From NCBI RefSeq assembly GCF_001751365.1, contig NZ_LJGT01000040.1, positions 62,001 through 126,000 on the forward strand: a stretch of DNA of 64,000 bases, in the 5' to 3' direction. This DNA comes from Streptomyces abyssalis (GTDB lineage Bacteria; Actinomycetota; Actinomycetes; Streptomycetales; Streptomycetaceae). This document shows positions 57,817-64,000 of this stretch, in pieces. Below the pieces are notes generated by a model that saw nothing but the letters and a program-made list of their open reading frames with translations, did no database searches and had not been told where the DNA came from. Every line of letters starts with the position of its first letter. The stretch's first letter is position 1. A program made the position numbers and the translations under genes.

Positions 57817-59192
57817 GATGTGAGGCCCTCCTGCGCCGCGTACGTGCGCCTGGCCTGCGACTCGCCCAGGCTGTGCCGGTGCTCGATGGCCTCCAGCCGG
57901 TCGGCGTCGAGGAGTTCGTGCACGCAGTTCATCAGCGTCTCCAGATCGACGACGCCGATGTACTCGCCGCGCCTGCCGGTCACCGCCACGCGCCCCCCGC
58001 TGTCGGTGAGCACCGCCTCCAGCGCGTCGCGCAGCGTCGCGTCCCGCGTGACGGTGTCGTGCACGAGCGTGCCCGCGCGGGCCAGCGAGCCCTTGGCATG
58101 CGTGAGATCCCCGCGCCGCAGCCATTTGTACGGGCGCTGCTTCGGGTCGAGCAGCAGCACCTCGTTCGTGGTGCCGGTGCCGAGCATCTCCGAGATCGTC
58201 TCCAGCGGCTCGTCGACGGTGGCGGTGGGGACGCCGACGATCTCCACGTCCCGTACACGGGTGAGGTTGAGCCTCTTCAGCGCGGCGCCCGCGCCGACGA
58301 AGCCGGAGACGAAGTCGTCCGCGGGGTTGGTGAGAATGGCCTCGGGGGTGTCGAACTGGGCGATGTGCGACTGCTCGCGCAGCACGGCGATGCGGTCGCC
58401 CAGCTTGATGGCCTCGTCGAAGTCGTGCGTGACGAAGACGATCGTCTTGCGCAACTCGTGCTGCAGCCGGATCAGTTCGTCCTGCAGATGGTCGCGCGTG
58501 ATGGGGTCGACGGCGCCGAACGGCTCGTCCATCAGCAGCACCGGCGGATCGGCCGCCAACGCCCGTGCCACGCCCACGCGTTGCTGCTGCCCGCCGGAGA
58601 GCCGGCGCGGGTAGCGCCCGCGGAACTCGGCGGGGTCGAGGCCGACGAGGTCGAGCATCTCCTCGACGCGCGCCTTGATCTTCGGCTTCGGCCAGCCGAG
58701 CATCTTCGGCACCTGGGCGATGTTCTGCGCGACGGTCATGTGCGGGAAGAGCCCGGACGACTGGATCGCGTAACCGATCTTGCGGCGCAGCTTCACCGCG
58801 TCGATGCCGGTGACGTCCTCGTCGTCGATGCGGATGCGGCCCGAGGTGGGCTCGATGAGACGGTTGACCATCTTCAGGAGGGTGGACTTGCCGCATCCGG
58901 ACGGGCCGACGAGTACGACCGTCTCGCCCGCCTTGATCTCCAGGCTGACGTCGTCCACGGCCGCTGCCGGGGAGCCGGCGTAGCGCTTGGTGAGCCCTTC
59001 GAGGCGGATGGTGGCGCCGGTCGCCTCCGGTGGACCGGTCGTGCCGGACGGACCGGTGGCGGCCGTGGCGGTCGCGGCGGTCGGCGGTGCGTCCCCCTCC
59101 GGTGAGGCGCCGGGCTGCCGGGGTGTCCCGGAACTCCCCTCCGCCGCCTGCCGTTTGGCCCCGGAGCCGGATGCTGCGGATGTCTCAGGCAC
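57813..59192 (-). CDS. Osmoprotectant ABC ATP-binding protein with CBS domains
   Basis: 459 residues. After a disordered Ala/Thr/Gly-rich N-terminus (about 1-58) come Walker A GPSGCGKST (about 94-102), Q-loop QSSGLFPHM, the signature LSGGQQQR, Walker B LLMDEPF and H-loop THD. Residues about 325-435 are two CBS domains (VPTATVDEPLETISEMLG and LVHDTVTRDATLRDALEAVL). CBS pairs in OpuA-type ATPases sense ionic strength or nucleotides, so transport may be gated by osmotic stress. It overlaps the preceding gene by 8 bp and the next by 4 bp. Confidence 0.9.
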   Translation of the reverse strand: MPETSAASGSGAKRQAAEGSSGTPRQPGASPEGDAPPTAATATAATGPSGTTGPPEATGATIRLEGLTKRYAGSPAAAVDDVSLEIKAGETVVLVGPSGCGKSTLLKMVNRLIEPTSGRIRIDDEDVTGIDAVKLRRKIGYAIQSSGLFPHMTVAQNIAQVPKMLGWPKPKIKARVEEMLDLVGLDPAEFRGRYPRRLSGGQQQRVGVARALAADPPVLLMDEPFGAVDPITRDHLQDELIRLQHELRKTIVFVTHDFDEAIKLGDRIAVLREQSHIAQFDTPEAILTNPADDFVSGFVGAGAALKRLNLTRVRDVEIVGVPTATVDEPLETISEMLGTGTTNEVLLLDPKQRPYKWLRRGDLTHAKGSLARAGTLVHDTVTRDATLRDALEAVLTDSGGRVAVTGRRGEYIGVVDLETLMNCVHELLDADRLEAIEHRHSLGESQARRTYAAQEGLTS

Positions 59193-59832
59193 GTATCCCC
59201 CTCGGGGTGGTCAGGCGCCCGACGACGACGTATGCGCCGTCGAAGAGCAGAGCGAGCACGACGATGCCGAGAGTCCCGGCGAGCACTTGGTTGAGGGCGT
59301 TGGCGCTGCCGAGCGAGGCCACGCCGCGGAAGATGGAGTTGCCGAGGCCGGGCCCGGAGGCGAAGGCCGCGATGGCGGCGATGCCCATCAGCATCTGTGT
59401 CGACACCCGGATCCCGGTGAGGATCGGCGGCCAGGCCAGCGGCAGTTCGACCTTCAGCAGCTGCCTGCCGCGTGACATGCCGATGCCGCGTGCGGCGTCG
59501 ACGAGCGCGGGATCGACGCCCCGCAGGCCGACGATCGCGTTGCGGACGATCGGCAGCAGCCCGTACAGCGTCAGCGCGAGGACCGTGGGGGCCACCCCGA
59601 GGCCGACGAGGGGGATCAGCAGGCCGATCAGGGCCAGCGACGGCACGGTCAGGATCGTCGCCCCGGCCGTTGTGGCCAGGTCGCCGGCCCACTCGCTGCG
59701 GTACGTCAGCACGGCGATCGCGACGCCGATGACGGTCGCGGCCACCATGCACTGGAACACCGCGCTCGCATGCTGGAGGGAATCCGCCAGCAGCTGGGTA
59801 TGGCGGTTGCCCAGGTACTCCCAGAAGCTCAC
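59185..59832 (-). CDS. Osmoprotectant ABC permease 1
   Basis: 215 residues from a GTG at 59832 (VSFWEYLGNRHTQLL), with GAGGGG upstream; a longer frame starting at 59916 lacks a site. It has about six membrane helices and the loop VDAARGIGMSRGRQLLKVELPLAWPPILTGIRVS characteristic of OpuCB/OpuCD permeases. It is the first gene of the operon permease-ATPase-permease-binding protein. No obvious promoter was found in the 129 bp upstream. Confidence 0.88.
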   Translation of the reverse strand: MSFWEYLGNRHTQLLADSLQHASAVFQCMVAATVIGVAIAVLTYRSEWAGDLATTAGATILTVPSLALIGLLIPLVGLGVAPTVLALTLYGLLPIVRNAIVGLRGVDPALVDAARGIGMSRGRQLLKVELPLAWPPILTGIRVSTQMLMGIAAIAAFASGPGLGNSIFRGVASLGSANALNQVLAGTLGIVVLALLFDGAYVVVGRLTTPRGIRA

Positions 59833-59961
59833 TCCGGTACCCCTCGCGTCATCGAAGCCTCCCCGTCCTTCCTTCCCGTCCTCGTCGCGCGGGCGACGAC
59901 CCTCGTTCACCTGCACCGCGTGCTCTTGTGCCCGCCGACGGCGGAATGACGCGTCACGAGT

Positions 59962-60456
59962 TCACAACAGCGGACCGCCGCCGGACGCCTCTCCTTCGGC
60001 GGCCTGCCGGACGAGCGGGACGATTCGCAGCGGCACCGGGTTCTCCATGACGATGGCCGTGGAGGCCCGCACGATGCCGTCGAAGCCCACCACGCGGTCG
60101 ATCACACGCTGCAGATCCGCGTTGGACCGTGCGACGAGGCGGCAGAGCATATCCCCGTGGCCCGTCGTCGTATGCAGCTCCAGCACTTCCGGTACGGAGC
60201 CCAAGTGGGCCCGTACGTCCGCGCCTTGACCCTGCTTGATCTCCAGGGTGGCGAAGGCCGTGACCGGATATCCGATGGCGGCGGGGTCGACGTCCGGGCC
60301 GAAGCCGCGGATGACTCCCGCCGTTCTGAGCCGCTCCAGACGCGCCTGGACGGTGCCGCGGGCGACGCCGAGCCGGCGGGACGCCTCCAGCACGCCGATC
60401 CTCGGCTCGTCCGCGAGCAGTTCGAGCAGTCGTCCGTCGAGCCGGTCGATACCCAC
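59962..60456 (-). CDS. Lrp/AsnC-family regulator divergent from HPPD
   Basis: 164 residues from a GTG at 60456 preceded by GAAAGGGA; an upstream frame is open to 60627 but unsupported. The HTH (IDRLDGRLLELLADEPRIGVLEASRRLGVARGTVQARLERL, about 4-44) and the RAM domain (about 70-150, PVTAFATLEIKQGQ, ELHTTTGHGDMLCRLVA) are complete. It senses an amino acid by RAM binding. In the S. coelicolor neighbourhood I recall an equivalent regulator next to HPPD; tyrosine or phenylalanine as effector is an inference from position. A 14-bp inverted repeat lies in the divergent region. Confidence 0.9.
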   Translation of the reverse strand: MGIDRLDGRLLELLADEPRIGVLEASRRLGVARGTVQARLERLRTAGVIRGFGPDVDPAAIGYPVTAFATLEIKQGQGADVRAHLGSVPEVLELHTTTGHGDMLCRLVARSNADLQRVIDRVVGFDGIVRASTAIVMENPVPLRIVPLVRQAAEGEASGGGPLL

Positions 60457-60546
60457 AGGTTCCCTTTCAGTAACCGTTTTGCTGAGCACCTTGTACAGAT
60501 CGTCCGGCGTGGAGCCGTACACGCTGTGCAAGATGACCAGTGAATA

Positions 60547-60560
60547 CGCAAAGTATTGCG
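60547..60560. promoter_or_regulatory. Inverted repeat in the lrp/HPPD divergent region
   Basis: CGCAA and TTGCG arms (60547-60551 and 60556-60560) flank AGTA, 31 bp before the HPPD ATG. A direct repeat GCACCTTGTR occurs at about 60487-60495 and 60559-60568. These are candidates for binding by the Lrp/AsnC protein, which would block or activate the HPPD promoter. Confidence 0.4.
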
Positions 60561-60587
60561 CACCTTGTGAACCGGGGGGAGCCTTGA

Positions 60588-61748
<1,161 letters not shown>

Positions 61749-61774
61749 GGCGTGGCCCGGCCGACGGGCCGGGC

Positions 61775-61811
61775 GCCCGGGGGCGCGGCGACGGGCGCCG
61801 CGCCCCCGGGC
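61775..61811 (+). terminator. Strong terminator after HPPD
   Basis: A perfect 16-bp GC stem (61775-61790 with 61796-61811), five-base loop, followed by ATTTTCTG. It begins 26 bp after the HPPD stop. This is the most canonical intrinsic terminator in the window, with stem and T-tract. Confidence 0.85.
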
Positions 61812-61817
61812 ATTTTC

Positions 61818-61849
61818 TGTGCGGCTGTGCGGGTGTGCGGCTGTGCGGG
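61818..61849. repeat. Two exact 16-bp tandem copies
   Basis: TGTGCGGCTGTGCGGG occurs at 61818-61833 and 61834-61849, directly behind the HPPD terminator; each copy itself contains two TGTGCGG words. Confidence 0.85.
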
Positions 61850-62090
61850 CGCGCGGCCGCTGCCGCCGTGCCGCCCGCCGGGCCCGGCGGAGGGGGCTGC
61901 GCGCGGCCGTTGGGTGCGTCGCGGCTGTTGGCACGCTCGCCTGCGCCCATGTCGGGGGTCCGCGGCCTGCCGCTTGCTGCCGTCGGCCGTCGGCCGACGG
62001 CAGTCGGCCGCGGCGGCGTGTTCCGTGGCCAGCGACCCCGGGCGCTCGCCCGCGGCTCGCACCGCGCCCGCGGGCTCGCGGCTCTCGTTT

Positions 62091-62170
62091 GCCTCGACGC
62101 CTCGACGCCTCGACGCCTCGACGCCTCGACGCCTCGACGCCTCGACGTCTCGACGCCTCGACGCCTCGGC
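62091..62170. repeat. 8-bp tandem repeat, ten units
   Basis: Unit GCCTCGAC is repeated ten times from 62091 to 62170; units 8 (GTCTCGAC) and 10 (GCCTCGGC) each differ by one base. Because the unit is not a multiple of three, it would shift frames in any coding sequence, which argues that it is non-coding. It is a candidate for length variation. Confidence 0.9.
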
Positions 62171-62843
62171 GTCGGCCGTTCCGGGCCGGGTCCGGCGCCG
62201 CCGCAGTCCGCATCCCTGCCGGTTGGCGGCAGTCCGCGTCGGCTGGAACGCCGGGGCCGGAACGCCGCGGCCGGAACGCCGCGGCCCGGACCCGCGGGCG
62301 TTTATCGGCGGCCCGCACCGCGGCCGGCCCGGGCCGAAGCCCGGCGTGGCCCGCCGTCTGCGTCCCGTCGCCTGGCGCCGGCAGTCGACGCGACGGCAGT
62401 CCGTCCGGGGCCGGAATGCCGCGGCCCGGACCCGCGGACGTTTGTCCTCGGCCCGCGCCGGAGCTGCGGCCCGCGGCTCGCGTATGACTCGGCCCCGACT
62501 GCGTCGGCTGGCGGCAGTCCGCTGCGGCCGGAACCCGGAGGGCGTTGCGCGCGGCCCGCGGTCGGCCAGTCACCTCGCGGGCGTTGGCCCGCGGTCGGCA
62601 GTGGGCGGCACGTCGGCCGTTCCGGGCCGGGTCCGGCGCGGCCCGCCGCCTGCGTCCGCGTCGCCTGGCGGCCCTCCGCCCGGGGCCGGACCCCCGGCCG
62701 GAACCGCGGGCGCTTGCCCGCGGCCCGCACCGCAGCCCTGGGCCCGCGGCCAGCCGCCCCCGCATATCTCGGCGCCGCCCCGACGGCGCCCCCCGTACGG
62801 CCCGGCCTTCCCGGCGGTGCGGGCAGGTGCGACGCTTTGCTGC

Positions 62844-64000
62844 ATGAGCGAGTTGATCCAGCGGCTCAGGGACGGTCTGCCCGGGAGCGCCGTACTCACC
62901 GACCCCGACGTGACCGGCTCCTACGCCCGCGACCAGGCCGACTTCTGCGAGGCCGGCACCCCCGCCGTCGTCGTGCTGCCGCGCACCGTGGAAGAGGTGC
63001 AGCACGTGATGCGCACGGCCACCGCCCTGCGCGTCCCCGTCGTGCCGCAGGGCGCCCGCACGGGGCTGTCGGGCGCCGCGAACGCCTCCGACGGCTGCAT
63101 CGTGCTCTCACTGATCCGCATGGACAAGATCCTGGAGATCAGCCCCGCCGACCGCATCGCCGTCGTCGAGCCGGGCGTCGTCAACGCCACGCTCTCCCGG
63201 GCTGTGGGTGAACACGGCCTCCACTACCCGCCGGACCCCAGCAGCTGGGAGCAGTGCACGATCGGCGGCAACATCGGCACGGCGGCGGGCGGTCTGTGCT
63301 GCGTGAAGTACGGGGTCACCGCCGAGTACGTACTCGGCCTCGACGTCGTGCTGGCCGACGGCCGATTGATGTCCACCGGCCGCCGCACGGCGAAGGGCGT
63401 CGCGGGTTACGACCTGACGCGGCTGTTCACCGGCTCCGAGGGCAGCCTCGGCATCGTCGTACGGGCCGTGCTGGCGCTGAAGCCCCAGCCACCCGGGCAG
63501 CTCGCGCTGGCCGCGGAGTTCCCCTCCGCGGCCGCGGCCGGCGAGGCCGTCAGCCGGATCATGGAGAGCGGCCACGTCCCGTCCCTGCTGGAGCTGATGG
63601 ACCGCACGACGCTGCGCGCGGTCAACGCGCTCAACGACATGGGACTGCCCGAGTCCACCGAGGCGCTCCTGCTCGCCGCCTTCGACACCGACGACCCCGG
63701 CGCCGACCTCGCCGCCGTGGGCGCGCTGTGCGAGGCCGCCGGCGCGAGCCAGGTCGTACCGGCCGAGACGAAGGCCGAGTCGGAGCTGCTGCTCCAGGCC
63801 CGGCGCAGCGTCCACTGGGCCCTGGAGGCCCTGCCGGGCACGACGATGATCGACGACGTGTGCGTGCCGCGTACGAAGCTGGCCGAAATGCTGGAGGGCA
63901 CCGCGGCCATCAGCGAGAAGTACGGGCTGACGATCGGTGTCTGCGCACACGCCGGCGACGGAAACACCCACCCCACCGTCTGCTTCGACCCGGACGACGA
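62844..64000 (+). CDS. GlcD-type FAD-linked oxidase, partial (runs off the window end)
   Basis: 385 codons visible from the ATG at 62844. The FAD-binding type 4 domain (about 35-215) has VVVLPRTVEEVQHVMRTATALRVPVVPQGARTGLSGAANA with the PQG-R-TG loop, PPDPSSWEQCTIGGNIGTAAGGL, and TRLFTGSEGSLGIVVRA. The C-terminal FAD-oxidase domain continues to GVCAHAGDGNTHPTVCFDPDD, with the HAGDGNxHP metal/substrate motif. It belongs to glycolate/D-lactate dehydrogenase relatives and would oxidise a 2-hydroxy acid. The stop codon is outside the window. No neighbour after it is visible. Confidence 0.88.
   Translation, partial: MSELIQRLRDGLPGSAVLTDPDVTGSYARDQADFCEAGTPAVVVLPRTVEEVQHVMRTATALRVPVVPQGARTGLSGAANASDGCIVLSLIRMDKILEISPADRIAVVEPGVVNATLSRAVGEHGLHYPPDPSSWEQCTIGGNIGTAAGGLCCVKYGVTAEYVLGLDVVLADGRLMSTGRRTAKGVAGYDLTRLFTGSEGSLGIVVRAVLALKPQPPGQLALAAEFPSAAAAGEAVSRIMESGHVPSLLELMDRTTLRAVNALNDMGLPESTEALLLAAFDTDDPGADLAAVGALCEAAGASQVVPAETKAESELLLQARRSVHWALEALPGTTMIDDVCVPRTKLAEMLEGTAAISEKYGLTIGVCAHAGDGNTHPTVCFDPDD

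Larger units (their letters stand above)
61749..62843. other. 1.1-kb repeat-filled intergenic island after HPPD
   Basis: No gene is convincing. It starts with the HPPD terminator, then a 16-bp tandem repeat (61818-61849), GC-rich palindromic words around 61975-62010, the 8-bp array at 62091-62170, and from about 62170 onward dispersed GC-rich repeats: GTTCCGGGCCGGGTCCGGCG occurs at about 62177 and 62617, and a roughly 40-bp block with GCCGCGGCCCGGACCCGCGG recurs at about 62270 and 62420. All six frames are widely open because of GC bias, which makes open frames here meaningless. Confidence 0.65.

Noticed and set aside
61749..62843. Large Arg/Pro/Ala-rich open frames in the repeat island
   Set aside because: Frames are open on both strands and in several phases due to GC composition, contain an 8-bp array that would break any frame, and resemble no protein family.

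Overview
The window looks like chromosome from Streptomyces or a very close relative. GC content is very high, codons nearly always end in G or C, GTG and TTG starts are common, and typical streptomycete families are present (matAB, a WhiJ-type regulator trio, NnaR, DUF397, DUF3039, mycosins). From memory, and not searched, the order narK-nnaR, HelD-like helicase, malic enzyme, hupA, murA and the HPPD region match the S. coelicolor SCO292x-296x neighbourhood. About 60 protein genes are supported. I found no tRNA, rRNA, CRISPR array, transposase or prophage.

Layout. 1-4635: partial proline symporter, YceI protein, stand-alone maltokinase-cap protein, DUF4180, then a WhiJ-like trio (DUF397 / XRE-DUF5753 / divergent HATPase). 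4767-9078: matA-matB-acyltransferase operon for a PNAG-like exopolysaccharide. 9172-12266: nitrate transporter narK and HemD-like regulator nnaR. 12308-21238: core genes (DUF4190, HelD-like ATPase, cold-shock protein, malic enzyme, HU, MurA, YqgE, DUF3039). 21580-26755: sugar ABC transporter plus GH20 hexosaminidase with a dre-like DasR site upstream. 27057-32654: xanthine-dehydrogenase-type operon with an extraordinary 15-bp minisatellite between two subunit genes. 33066-38518: a lower-GC cassette of type VII secretion (ESX) genes with two mycosin proteases. 38602-46235: mixed enzymes, including a frameshifted small gene and a hydrolase with Asp where the nucleophile Ser is expected. 46278-46869: RHH/Doc toxin-antitoxin pair. 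46953-49869: LysR, cysteine dioxygenase and a YeiH-type exporter. 50154-55826: DEAD helicase, MBL-rhodanese protein, IclR regulator and a Lon-like S16 protease. 55874-59832: osmoprotectant (glycine betaine/choline type) ABC transporter. 59962-64000: Lrp/AsnC regulator, divergent HPPD, a repeat-filled gap, and a partial GlcD-type FAD oxidase.

How genes work together. MatA/MatB probably build and partly deacetylate an N-acetylglucosamine polymer. NarK imports or exchanges nitrate/nitrite and NnaR likely controls that pathway. The dre-like site, sugar ABC transporter and hexosaminidase form an amino-sugar uptake unit. Cysteine dioxygenase and the YeiH exporter form a sulfur catabolism unit under a LysR regulator whose likely operator appears before both lysR and the dioxygenase gene. 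The Lrp/AsnC protein sits head to head with HPPD of tyrosine catabolism.

The two most unusual structures are the 426-bp imperfect palindrome between the divergent MBL-rhodanese and IclR genes, which seems to give both genes homologous leaders, and the 16-unit, 15-bp minisatellite in the xanthine dehydrogenase operon, which lies inside an ORF joined by ATGA overlaps to the genes on both sides.
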